A DNA stretch of 41,659 nt from Gammaproteobacteria bacterium (GTDB taxonomy: Bacteria; Pseudomonadota; Gammaproteobacteria; VBWC01), in NCBI GenBank assembly GCA_023266115.1, contig JAHFRU010000021.1, positions 1-41,659 on the forward strand, given 5' to 3'. A program made the translations under genes and the position numbers. A model generated the notes under the pieces. It ran no database searches. It saw nothing but the letters and a program-made list of their open reading frames with translations, and was not told the origin of the DNA. Below are positions 31,950 to 41,011 of the stretch, piece after piece. Each line of letters opens with the position of its first letter. Positions within the stretch are counted from its first letter, which is position 1.

Positions 31950-34340
31950 ATGCGACGCACAAAAACCTCACAAATACGCCCACTGTCAGGAATCCCCTGG
32001 TCCGGCGTTTTACTGTTGCTGGTTTTGTTCGTTATGCCCGGTTCGCTTTACGCATCGATTGGCACCAACTGGCTGGTGTCCCAGATCAATGCCGATGGCA
32101 GCATCGCAACGGCCGCCGACATCGGCACGCCGGTACAATCGACATCCGAGACCCTGCGCGCGCTCCAGGTATCGGGCGTCGTCGTTTCACCAACTCCGCT
32201 GACGTTTCTCAACGCCGAGCCGTTTGAAAACACTGAATACCTGGCGCGCCGAATCATCGCTAACGTAAATGCTGGCAATACCGTCGCGGCGCTGGTCACA
32301 CAGATACTGCCACATCAGAATGCCGACGGCGGCTTCGGCGACCTTCCCGGTTACAGCAGCACGACACTCGATACGGCATTTGCGTTGCAGGCGCTCGCCG
32401 CTGCCGGGCAACTGACTCATCCCAAAGTCGCTGCCGGTGTTTCGTATCTGGTTAACCGGCAAAGCGCCGGCGGGGGCTGGAAGGACGGCGAGAATGCCGA
32501 CTCTGTTTATCTGACCGCGTTGGCGCTGTCCGCGCTGACGCCGTACGCCTCGGTCTATGCCATTTCGCCCACGCTGAATGCGGGCCGCGACTGGCTCTAC
32601 CAGCAACAGCTTGCCGGCGGTGGCTGGGCGAGTCCGTGGGAAACATCACTCGCGTTGAAGGCAGTTGTGCCGGTCACGTCCGACATCAGCCTTTATGCCA
32701 ATGCGGTAAATGGATTGCGCGCCGCGCAATCGAGTAACGGGGCGTGGAGCAATGATGTCTTCATCACGGCTCTGGCGCTGCAGGCGCTGATTCTGGCTGA
32801 CAATCCGCCGCCGAATCCGACGCTATCCACCCTCCGCGGGCAGCTCGTGGACGCTGACACCGGGCTTGCGCTGTCCGGTGTCAGCGTCGTGCTGTCCGGC
32901 GGATGGAGGCAGACGCTGATAACTGGCAATGACGGTAGCTTTATCTTCCGCAATCTGGCGCCGGCAAACTACAGTATGGCCAGCACGCTGGCGAACTACA
33001 CCGGCCTGACCATTTCGACGACGACGCGCAAGGGGCAGATCACGGATCTCGGCGCGATTGCGTTGTCGCGCAGTCCTAATGCCACCACCGGTACGGTGCG
33101 CGGCACGATCACCGATGGCGACACCGGCGCGCCACTGCCGGATGTCAGCGTTTCGGTCACCGGCATTGGCTCGGCCACAGTGACGGACAGCGCCGGCGGT
33201 TATCAACTCACCAACGTATCTGCGGGCAGTATCACGATTCAGGCGGCCAAAGCCGGTTACTCAACCAGTACCGCAAGCGCCATTGTCGTCGCGGGCGGGA
33301 TCGTGGTGTTTTCGACTTCTCTCACACCGGTGCAGGTGCCGATCACTGGTATCAAAGGCACGGTAACGGATGGCGCGCTCGGGATACGCTTTACCGGTGT
33401 TGCTGTCAGCGTGACAGGTGCCACGTCAGCATCCACGATGACTGACCGGGCAGGCAGCTATGAGCTCTTTGGCCTTACGCCCGGGCCGGTGATGATCACG
33501 CTGACATACGCCGGTTATGATCCGGTGTCCGCGCCAGCAACGATTTTCGAAAACAATATTCTGGAATTCTCACCGACGCTATATCCGGAGAATACCTCGC
33601 CTGAGAACGCCAATTCCGCCAGCGTCACGGGCATTGTTCTCGATGCAGCCGACAGCCAGCCGTTAGCCGGCGTGAACATCAACGCTGAATTTGGCGGTTC
33701 GACTCACGCGGCGCTCTCCGGGAGTGACGGTAGATTCGCGATGACCGGAATCAATCAGCCTTCTGTCGGCATGACATTCAGCCTGATCAACTATCAGGGC
33801 AGTGCGCTGACAATCAGCCTCGCACCGGCAACGCTTCAGGACATCGGCCAGATACGCCTGCGCCGCGAAAGTACGCTGCAACTGCTGCCGGACCTGATGG
33901 TCGAGGGGGTGAATACCAGCGCCGTCGTGACGGATTTGCAGACTCTTGCTATTGCCGGCGTCGTATCGGCAACGGTGGTCAATCAAGGCGTGTTTGCCAC
34001 AACAGGCAGCGTTGATGTGCTGGTATTCCATGACACCGACATGAACGGCGCTTTCGATGGCCAGATCGATACCGTGCTCGGTCACGCGTCGCTATCCGGC
34101 GTTGCCGGAGGTGGCCAGGTGCCGGCGACTATCCCGGTGACCGGGAATCTGCCGTTCCAGGATGCGCCGATCAGTGTCTGGGTCGATAGCGGTCAGACTG
34201 AAAATGAGATCAATGAGACAAACAACGTCACGTCCACATCAAGCGCCTGCGCTGGAACACAACCCGACATTGCACAGTTCAGCCCGGTCCTGAAGTGGCA
34301 CTGGAATATGCAAAACGAACCAGGAACCGCGCACCCGTGA
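31950..34340 (+). CDS. Secreted alpha-toroid/Ig-like multidomain protein, probably 3'-truncated
   Basis: 796 residues from the ATG at 31950; the frame extends upstream without a better start. A hydrophobic signal peptide (GVLLLLVLFVMPGSLYA) is followed by prenyltransferase/cyclase-like alpha-helical repeats (about 40-290: QNADGGFGD, QSAGGGWKD, QLAGGGWAS, SSNGAWSN). Next come four carboxypeptidase-regulatory-like beta domains (about 298-640, for example TVRGTITDGDTGAPLPDVSV and SVTGIVLDAADSQPLAGV) and a CARDB-like domain (about 650-775, ending ENEINETNNV). The chain stops soon after SPVLKWHWN. Relatives of this type, as I remember them, continue much further, so a deletion probably removed the rest. 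The stop overlaps the next gene's ATG by one base (TGATG). Confidence 0.82.
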   Translation: MRRTKTSQIRPLSGIPWSGVLLLLVLFVMPGSLYASIGTNWLVSQINADGSIATAADIGTPVQSTSETLRALQVSGVVVSPTPLTFLNAEPFENTEYLARRIIANVNAGNTVAALVTQILPHQNADGGFGDLPGYSSTTLDTAFALQALAAAGQLTHPKVAAGVSYLVNRQSAGGGWKDGENADSVYLTALALSALTPYASVYAISPTLNAGRDWLYQQQLAGGGWASPWETSLALKAVVPVTSDISLYANAVNGLRAAQSSNGAWSNDVFITALALQALILADNPPPNPTLSTLRGQLVDADTGLALSGVSVVLSGGWRQTLITGNDGSFIFRNLAPANYSMASTLANYTGLTISTTTRKGQITDLGAIALSRSPNATTGTVRGTITDGDTGAPLPDVSVSVTGIGSATVTDSAGGYQLTNVSAGSITIQAAKAGYSTSTASAIVVAGGIVVFSTSLTPVQVPITGIKGTVTDGALGIRFTGVAVSVTGATSASTMTDRAGSYELFGLTPGPVMITLTYAGYDPVSAPATIFENNILEFSPTLYPENTSPENANSASVTGIVLDAADSQPLAGVNINAEFGGSTHAALSGSDGRFAMTGINQPSVGMTFSLINYQGSALTISLAPATLQDIGQIRLRRESTLQLLPDLMVEGVNTSAVVTDLQTLAIAGVVSATVVNQGVFATTGSVDVLVFHDTDMNGAFDGQIDTVLGHASLSGVAGGGQVPATIPVTGNLPFQDAPISVWVDSGQTENEINETNNVTSTSSACAGTQPDIAQFSPVLKWHWNMQNEPGTAHP

Positions 34341-37276
34341 TGCACACGCCACTGACGACCTCAATCCGTACCACCCCCGGCTTCCTGCGCAGCGTCGCCG
34401 CGCTGGTCATCGTCACCTTCACCGGCCTCATCCTGCAACCGACCGCGCTCGCCCTGCAAACACTGCCTGCCAAGGCCAATAAATCCCAGACCGCCGCCGA
34501 CACCAACAGCGCCAAACTCGCCAGGGCCAACCAGAAACTGCTAGAGAAACTCGAACGCACCGAAGCCAAACTCGCCCGCAACGAAACCGCCACCGCCGAA
34601 CTCGCTGAGCTCAAGGCCCTGCAAAAAGAACTCACCACCCTCGACACCACCGCCATGCAGGAATTCGCCGACATCGAAAAACACCTGAAGGCCAGGAAAC
34701 TCCCGCCAGTCATCCTTAAACGCCATCGTGATGCCGTCGCGACCTACCGCCAGGAGATGGACACCGTCCTGACCAACCTGACTGCGACCGACAAGGAAAA
34801 GGACGCCACCTTAAGAACACAAAAACTGAAACAGACCAAAGACCACCTCAAGGCCACGAAACACCAGCGGTCCCACCAGCCGTTTGATCCGAATCACCTG
34901 CCGAACAAGACCCTGCGGCCCAAGCCGAACAACAAACCCAAGACCAACAAAGCAGCCTTCACCGCCGCCGGCCTCGTTGACACGCCGTACGCACAACTCG
35001 CCGCCCTCGGCGACTACACCTTCGACCGACTCCCCGGCGCCAGCGACCCGGCCTACCTCGCCGCCACCGATGAAATCACACTATCGGATGCCATCGCCAC
35101 CAAGGCCGCCGAACTCAACCACGACCCCGTCGCGATCTACCACTGGGTGCTGAACAACACCCAGTGGCAACCCGCCTGGGGCGCCATGCAAGACGCCGAC
35201 CTGACGCTCGCCGCCCAGCGCGGCAACAGCATGGACATCGCCAGCCTGCTGATCGCCCTGCTGAGAGCCTCCGGCATCCCGGCCCGCTACGTCCACGGCA
35301 CCCTCGACATTCCGGCCGATCAATTCAACAACTGGGCCGGCGGCTTCAGTGATATTAATGCCGCCATCGACTACGCCGCCTCCGGCGGCATCCCCGTCAC
35401 GCCCATCACCCGTGGCGGCCAGATCACCAAGGTCCGCATCGAACATCTCTGGGTCGAAGCCGCGATCGACTACCAGCCCTCGCGCGGCGCGAAGAACAAA
35501 GCCGCCGACAGCTGGGTCCCAATGGACCCGAGCTACAAACAATATGAAATCCTCCCGGGCCTCGACGTCATCCAGATCGCCGGCATCGACCCTGAGCAGC
35601 TTGCCCAGGACGTCGTCGACAGCGGCACGATCAATGAAACCGAAGGCTGGGTCACCGGCTTCAATCCCGCGATCCTCCAATCCGCCCAGACCCAGGCGCA
35701 GACCGCGCTCGAAGACTACATCACCAACAACCTCACCGACCCCACCGTCGGCGATGTCATCGGCGGCAAACGCACCATCGTCCAGCAATTCCCGGTGCTG
35801 CCGTCGGCATTGCCGAACAAGATTGTTACCGACGGGGTGCGGTATGGGGCGCTGCCGGAAGCCCTGCAACAAAAGATTAGTTTTGACATTGGTGCGGGCA
35901 CCGTCACTTACCCTTATGCAAGACTGAACAACCAGAAGATCACGCTCTCGTTTGATCCCGCGACCCCCGACGATGAGGCCGCGCTTCTGGCGCTGCTACC
36001 GGAAGGCGACATCACCGACATCAGCCAGCTACCGTCCAGCATCCCGGCCTATTTGATCAACGTCATCCCCGAGCTCAAACGCAACGACACCGTCATCAAG
36101 ACCGGCAGCCCGATGACACTCGGCCAGGAAATCGACTTCCGCTTCGATACCCAACTGGTCAGTCACGGCACCGTCCCGAACCGATACGCCGTCATCGCCG
36201 GCTCGTATCTCAGCATCGCCGTCATCGGCCAGAACGTCTCATCCACCCGGCTCACCAATTTGCAAAGCCAGCTCGAACAGACCAAGACCATCCTCGAATC
36301 CAATAACGCCACCCAGATCGCCGCATTGACACGAGAACACCTGCTCGGCGACATGTTTCATGCCGGCGTATTAGGCTACTACGCACAGCTCCTCGCCCTG
36401 TCCCGCATCGCCGGACTCCAGCAAGGCGGTCACCATCTGCTGATGGCCGGACTCGGCAGCGTCGGCTACGAACCCAACGTCGACACCTTCTTCGGCATTC
36501 CCCGGGCGATCACCGCCGGCGGTATCGCGCTCAACATCCCCTACATCAACGTCACCAGCGTCGACGGTGCCACGGCGGAAGACAAAAAGAACTTCACCCT
36601 CCAGATCGGACTCTTGTCCTCAGCTCTCGAACACGCCGTGCCCGAACAGATGTTTGCCGCCGATGCCAACAATCCGCCGGATGCTGTCTCCACCGTCAAG
36701 GCCTTAAGTAAAGCATCACAACAAGGACAGCGGATTTACCACATCACGTCGGCCAACAAGACCACCACGCTGCCGAATATTCACCACGACGCCAGCACCA
36801 TGGCCGAGATCAACGCCGCCCTGCAAGTTGGCAAGGAAGTCATCACCCACACCGATGCGATCAGCGTGCCCGGCTGGAGCGGAGCGGGTTACGTCATCTT
36901 TGATCCGGTGACGGGCGAGGGGGCGTATAAGATTGGGGGCGGGCAGAATGGGGGTTGGTTGATAATAGCGGCGTTTGTGATTATTGCAGCGCTGATCGTT
37001 TTTTCGCTGTTTACAGGAAATTTTATTGCTGCGGCTTTTTTAGTTTGGCAATTCTGGAAATTCACTCAAAATGTTAAGCATATTGCGGCAACTGCAGATA
37101 CCGAAGAAGATGCAGTTAATGAGTTAAACCGATTATTGTTTTTGACGACAGTGTCGGTAGCACTAACTCTAGTAGGACCATTTGGAAAGCTATTAAAAGA
37201 AGGAAAATTAGAGTATTCGCCTTTCGCATTTTTAGCAGGATTTACTAGCATATTTTCCACGGCCTGGTATTCCTAG
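34340..37276 (+). CDS. Secreted transglutaminase-like polymorphic toxin with membrane tip
   Basis: 978 residues. A signal peptide (SVAALVIVTFTGLILQPTALA) is followed by a Lys/Glu-rich coiled coil (about 45-170) and a transglutaminase-like domain (about 250-400). In it RGNSMDIASLLIALLRASG is the usual active-site helix, but the catalytic Cys is Ser297; His369 (IEHLWVEA) and Asp396 (VPMDPS) are kept. A long middle region ends with the motif GYVIFDPVTGEGAYKIGGG (about 850-870). After it, base composition turns AT-rich and the protein becomes hydrophobic (two or three membrane helices), with TADTE at 918-922. The carrier is shared with the gene at 37970 but the tips are unrelated, the mark of a polymorphic toxin. 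A membrane-protein gene follows after nine bases. Activity is unproven; a membrane-damaging tip is inferred. Confidence 0.82.
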   Translation: MHTPLTTSIRTTPGFLRSVAALVIVTFTGLILQPTALALQTLPAKANKSQTAADTNSAKLARANQKLLEKLERTEAKLARNETATAELAELKALQKELTTLDTTAMQEFADIEKHLKARKLPPVILKRHRDAVATYRQEMDTVLTNLTATDKEKDATLRTQKLKQTKDHLKATKHQRSHQPFDPNHLPNKTLRPKPNNKPKTNKAAFTAAGLVDTPYAQLAALGDYTFDRLPGASDPAYLAATDEITLSDAIATKAAELNHDPVAIYHWVLNNTQWQPAWGAMQDADLTLAAQRGNSMDIASLLIALLRASGIPARYVHGTLDIPADQFNNWAGGFSDINAAIDYAASGGIPVTPITRGGQITKVRIEHLWVEAAIDYQPSRGAKNKAADSWVPMDPSYKQYEILPGLDVIQIAGIDPEQLAQDVVDSGTINETEGWVTGFNPAILQSAQTQAQTALEDYITNNLTDPTVGDVIGGKRTIVQQFPVLPSALPNKIVTDGVRYGALPEALQQKISFDIGAGTVTYPYARLNNQKITLSFDPATPDDEAALLALLPEGDITDISQLPSSIPAYLINVIPELKRNDTVIKTGSPMTLGQEIDFRFDTQLVSHGTVPNRYAVIAGSYLSIAVIGQNVSSTRLTNLQSQLEQTKTILESNNATQIAALTREHLLGDMFHAGVLGYYAQLLALSRIAGLQQGGHHLLMAGLGSVGYEPNVDTFFGIPRAITAGGIALNIPYINVTSVDGATAEDKKNFTLQIGLLSSALEHAVPEQMFAADANNPPDAVSTVKALSKASQQGQRIYHITSANKTTTLPNIHHDASTMAEINAALQVGKEVITHTDAISVPGWSGAGYVIFDPVTGEGAYKIGGGQNGGWLIIAAFVIIAALIVFSLFTGNFIAAAFLVWQFWKFTQNVKHIAATADTEEDAVNELNRLLFLTTVSVALTLVGPFGKLLKEGKLEYSPFAFLAGFTSIFSTAWYS
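34496..34815 (+). repeat. 320-bp direct repeat, copy 1
   Basis: Identical by eye to 37811-38130 (constant offset 3315) and then divergent. It covers the coiled-coil coding part of the carrier (from ADTNSAKLARANQKLLEKLE to KEKDATLR). It lies just after the signal peptide of the intact gene, in the ideal place for recombination that swaps everything downstream. Confidence 0.95.
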
Positions 37277-37285
37277 GAGGGTGCG

Positions 37286-37780
37286 GTGAGAGAGATTTAT
37301 TTTATTTGTATACTTGTCACAGCCTTTCTACTCTATATTTCCTTCGGAACTATTGGGGCCGATTTTGCTGGAGAAGCAGGTATTAGGTCGCTTCTGTTTT
37401 TTATTACTTATGCCATCCTGACGGTATATAGGCATCATTATGTTGCCATGAAGAGAGCCGTTAGTTCGCTGTTTGAGTTTTTTTTAAGAATTGTAGTATC
37501 CACTTTATCGATTGGTATTCCTTTCCTGGTGATTCGCTCGTCAGGAGGTTATGACGAGCAGGTGAGTATTTTCGTGAGTATCATTCTGGTGGTCTTGCTG
37601 TATCTAATGACGCTTGATTTTAATAATAGAATTAGGGGCAATATTATTGAATTCTTTGATAAGCGAGCAAGGGGTGGTGGTGATATGTTTATTGCATACC
37701 CACCAAAGAGCGTTTTTGATATTTTAATACCAGTGGGCCTTTACCTTTTTATTGCGTTAATTCTTTATGTTATCAACTAG
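37286..37780 (+). CDS. Polytopic membrane protein, candidate immunity to tip 1
   Basis: 164 residues from a GTG with AGGAGG upstream, nine bases after the toxin stop. Five or so hydrophobic helices: IYFICILVTAFLLYISFGTI, SLLFFITYAILTVY, FFLRIVVSTLSIGIPFLVI, FVSIILVVLLYLMTL and ILIPVGLYLFIALILYVI. The DNA is AT-rich, like the toxin tip and unlike the carrier, so tip and immunity gene probably moved together. Polytopic inner-membrane immunity proteins go with membrane-inserting toxins, which fits the hydrophobic tip. No family is recognised. Confidence 0.78.
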   Translation: MREIYFICILVTAFLLYISFGTIGADFAGEAGIRSLLFFITYAILTVYRHHYVAMKRAVSSLFEFFLRIVVSTLSIGIPFLVIRSSGGYDEQVSIFVSIILVVLLYLMTLDFNNRIRGNIIEFFDKRARGGGDMFIAYPPKSVFDILIPVGLYLFIALILYVIN

Positions 37781-37810
37781 GGGTAGCTGCAGTGAATCGC
37801 TAAGAGTTCA

Positions 37811-38130
37811 GCCGACACCAACAGCGCCAAACTCGCCAGGGCCAACCAGAAACTGCTAGAGAAACTCGAACGCACCGAAGCCAAACTCGCCCGCAACGAA
37901 ACCGCCACCGCCGAACTCGCTGAGCTCAAGGCCCTGCAAAAAGAACTCACCACCCTCGACACCACCGCCATGCAGGAATTCGCCGACATCGAAAAACACC
38001 TGAAGGCCAGGAAACTCCCGCCAGTCATCCTTAAACGCCATCGTGATGCCGTCGCGACCTACCGCCAGGAGATGGACACCGTCCTGACCAACCTGACTGC
38101 GACCGACAAGGAAAAGGACGCCACCTTAAG
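37811..38130 (+). repeat. 320-bp direct repeat, copy 2
   Basis: Identical to 34496-34815. It begins abruptly 31 bases after the immunity gene's stop codon. In its reading frame a TGA (37793-37795) lies just upstream and no start codon intervenes, so this copy lacks the signal peptide and first 52 codons of the intact gene. Confidence 0.95.
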
Positions 38131-40966
38131 AAAACAGAAACTGAAACAGACCAAAGACCATCTAAAATCCAAGAAACACCGCCGCGCCCAGCAGCCGTTT
38201 GATCCGAACCATCTGCCATTCCGCGTCCCCGAAGGCAAGGTCCGGCCGCCGAAGGAAACCAAGGCCGAATTGCAGGCGCTGTTTAACGCACCCGAGCCGA
38301 CCCAGCTTGCATCCACGCACCTGTCGCCGGGTATGCTGATACCGGTCGCGAGCAACACCCCGCAACCGGCTGACCTCGCACCGACCGAGGACGTGCAGCT
38401 CACCCCGGATATCCAGGCACTGGCCGCCCAGCTCAACCACCGCCCGGTCGATATCTACAACTGGGTCCACAACACCATCGAATTCATCCCGACCTACGGC
38501 TCCATTCAGGGCTCACAAATGACGTTGGAGACCAAGAAGGGCAATGCCTTCGACACCGCGAGCCTGTTGATCGCCTTGCTCCGCGCCTCCGATATCCCGG
38601 CCCGCTATGTTTACGGCACCGTGCAGATCCCGATCGAAAAAGTCATGAACTGGGTCGGCGGCGTCGAAGTCCCCGAGGCCGCGCTGCAACTGCTCGCCCA
38701 GGGCGGCATCCCGAGCACGGGGCTCGCGACCGGCGGAAAGATCGTCGCCGTCAAACTCGAACATGTCTGGGTCGAGGCGTGGGTGGACTTTCAGCCGAGC
38801 CGTGGCGCGAAGCACATCGAAGGCGATACCTGGGTGCCGATGGATGGGAGTTTTAAGCAGTATGTCTACACAGCTGGCATAGCCCCAACGCAAAATATTC
38901 CATTCGACCAACAGGCGTTGCTGGCCCAGGCCAATCTGGCCGCCGAATCGAACGCCCAGGAAGGCTGGGTCCGTAATGTTGATGAAAGCCTCGTGCAGAC
39001 CGCACTAACTTCCTATCAGTCTGAACTCCAGGCCTATGTGAACAGCCAGCAAGCCAATGCCACGGTTGCCGACGTCTTCGGAGACAAGCAAATCGTCGCA
39101 TCACAACGACCGATACTATCCGCCGGGTTACCTTACCAACTGATAGTCAGGGCCAATGCCTACGCCGAAATCCCGGCCGCGCTACGGCATACTGTGCAAT
39201 TTGCTTTCTATGCCACAGAGCGCGACAGCACCTTCGATGCGCCAGCGTTTTCGCTCACCAGAAGCCTGCCGGGCATCGCCGGTCAACGCATCGAATTTAG
39301 TTATAACGCCGCAACACCGGCAGATCAGGCGGTGATCGATGCCGCCCTGGCGGACGGTGACACCTCGCTACCCGCCTATCTGATCAACGTGACACCGGCA
39401 TTGAAGATCGCCGGTAGCGTCATACAGGCCGGACCTGCGGCCCGTATGGGGGAAAGCCAGGTGTTTTCAGTCACCATTAACACACCCATGTACGAACAAC
39501 GGCGCGATTACTTTGTAAGCGCCGGGGACTTTTCCGTACTCGGGATCGATCCGGCCGGTATTCCGGCACATGCCTGGGAGAAACGCACGCAGCAGTTTGA
39601 TCTGAACAATCCTTTACTGCCGGACTTTACCGCCGAGATGTACCATCAGATCATACTGGGGTACTTCGCCGAGTACGGAGCCTTCCGGCAAATCACCAGT
39701 GATATGGCGCGAGTGATCTACTACCAACTGCCGTCGCACGGCATCGCCGGCACGCCGCTGTCGATCAACTATCTGTTTGGCATACCACGCACCGCCACCT
39801 ACCAGACACGGTTACTGGACATCAAAGACAACCGGATCACGGCGCAGCACGTGACAAACGATCAAGCCGCCACAAGTGCTTTTGTCCAAAAGGCCGGTTA
39901 CATCGGCTCGTATCTGGAATCCGGCATCTATGACCAGGCCTTCCTGATTCCCGAAGGGCACTCCATGTCGGCCGTCACGGCCCTGCGCAAGGCCAACCAG
40001 GAGGGCCAGCGCATCTATCGGATCAATCAAAGCAATCTCAATGCTGTGCTGCCCATCCTGACCGTCGACGCGGACGTCAAGGCCGACATCACCCGCGCCG
40101 TGCAGGCCGGCCTCGAAGCGACCGTGCCGCAGCACAATGTCACCGTCGATAACTTCGACGGCGTCGGCTACACCCTCATTGATCCCGTCACCGGCTCCGG
40201 CAGTTATCGCATCAGCGGGGGTCGGGAGGGGAATAATTCGCCGTCACACGCCTCGATCATTCCTTTACCCGAAGTGCCCCTCACACCCATTGTCGGGCTA
40301 ATGTTGGGATCGCTGGTACGACAAGCAGGAGCGACGTTGGCTGTTAATGCTGCCGGAGCACTGGAAATAGTCATCGCGGAAGGAGCCGCTGGTGCGGCCG
40401 CAGGCCCAATCGGGCTGCTGGTTGCCGCGATCATCGTGGCGCTGTGGATCGCGTTTTCGATTTCGCAGACTGCAGATACAGAATATCCGCCGACATCTGT
40501 TATGTTAAGAAAATACGTCTCTAGAGATAGACTTTTACAAATAGCCAAGAATGGTGTTATCGGTGCCTCAGGGCCGACGGAATTATTTCAAGGGAATGGA
40601 GTATATTTTACCGATCCTTTCCAAGTTATCGCTGGTTTCGAACCGGTCAATGCTGGTGTTGGTTGTCCAGTAACACCCGAGAATGCACTGTTAGTTGCAA
40701 CGGCTTATCAGATTCCAGGGCCAAATGATCCCCCAAATCCTGAGAGGGCTGAGAGTTTTATAGAAATTGAAATATTACGTGAAAACTACTTTGATATTCG
40801 TCGCATTCCAAATGCGAATGGAGCTACCGAAATCGTTATAGCATCTCCGTTAATACCTTATCCTAATATGGAAACTGACCCAGGACCGCAGAGTGGTTTA
40901 GGGTTACTTGTAGGGGCAATTCTTGCACCCAACCCTATAGTACGGGTTGAGTGGCTTTGCCCATAA
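37970..40966 (+). CDS. Silent (orphan) second toxin copy with HYD1-like ADP-ribosyltransferase tip
   Basis: Homology to the intact toxin starts at 37811; the first usable ATG is at 37970 (998 residues) and lacks a good ribosome-binding site and a signal peptide. The transglutaminase-like domain has KKGNAFDTASLLIALLRAS with Ala193 in place of the catalytic Cys, His265 (LEHVWVEA) and Asp292 (VPMDGS). The end-of-carrier motif GYTLIDPVTGSGSYRISGG is followed by a hydrophobic segment, TADTE (834-838), and from about residue 840 an AT-rich tip. MLRKYVSRDRLLQIAKNGVI then GNGVYFTDPF resembles the HYD1 type of ADP-ribosyltransferase toxin domain (pattern YxxTxxxxLxxIxxxGxI ... GxGVYFTD). This is a motif-level call. 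It is probably expressed only after fusion to the intact 5' part. Confidence 0.8.
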   Translation: MQEFADIEKHLKARKLPPVILKRHRDAVATYRQEMDTVLTNLTATDKEKDATLRKQKLKQTKDHLKSKKHRRAQQPFDPNHLPFRVPEGKVRPPKETKAELQALFNAPEPTQLASTHLSPGMLIPVASNTPQPADLAPTEDVQLTPDIQALAAQLNHRPVDIYNWVHNTIEFIPTYGSIQGSQMTLETKKGNAFDTASLLIALLRASDIPARYVYGTVQIPIEKVMNWVGGVEVPEAALQLLAQGGIPSTGLATGGKIVAVKLEHVWVEAWVDFQPSRGAKHIEGDTWVPMDGSFKQYVYTAGIAPTQNIPFDQQALLAQANLAAESNAQEGWVRNVDESLVQTALTSYQSELQAYVNSQQANATVADVFGDKQIVASQRPILSAGLPYQLIVRANAYAEIPAALRHTVQFAFYATERDSTFDAPAFSLTRSLPGIAGQRIEFSYNAATPADQAVIDAALADGDTSLPAYLINVTPALKIAGSVIQAGPAARMGESQVFSVTINTPMYEQRRDYFVSAGDFSVLGIDPAGIPAHAWEKRTQQFDLNNPLLPDFTAEMYHQIILGYFAEYGAFRQITSDMARVIYYQLPSHGIAGTPLSINYLFGIPRTATYQTRLLDIKDNRITAQHVTNDQAATSAFVQKAGYIGSYLESGIYDQAFLIPEGHSMSAVTALRKANQEGQRIYRINQSNLNAVLPILTVDADVKADITRAVQAGLEATVPQHNVTVDNFDGVGYTLIDPVTGSGSYRISGGREGNNSPSHASIIPLPEVPLTPIVGLMLGSLVRQAGATLAVNAAGALEIVIAEGAAGAAAGPIGLLVAAIIVALWIAFSISQTADTEYPPTSVMLRKYVSRDRLLQIAKNGVIGASGPTELFQGNGVYFTDPFQVIAGFEPVNAGVGCPVTPENALLVATAYQIPGPNDPPNPERAESFIEIEILRENYFDIRRIPNANGATEIVIASPLIPYPNMETDPGPQSGLGLLVGAILAPNPIVRVEWLCP

Positions 40967-41011
40967 AACAAGTGATTTTATATTTAACTCGAGATTGTGG
41001 AGGCGAGTCTA

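Noticed and set aside
31703-31983. Minus-strand frames of about 85 codons upstream of the secreted multidomain gene
   Set aside because: They overlap the signal-peptide region of the plus-strand gene and lack start signals and domains.
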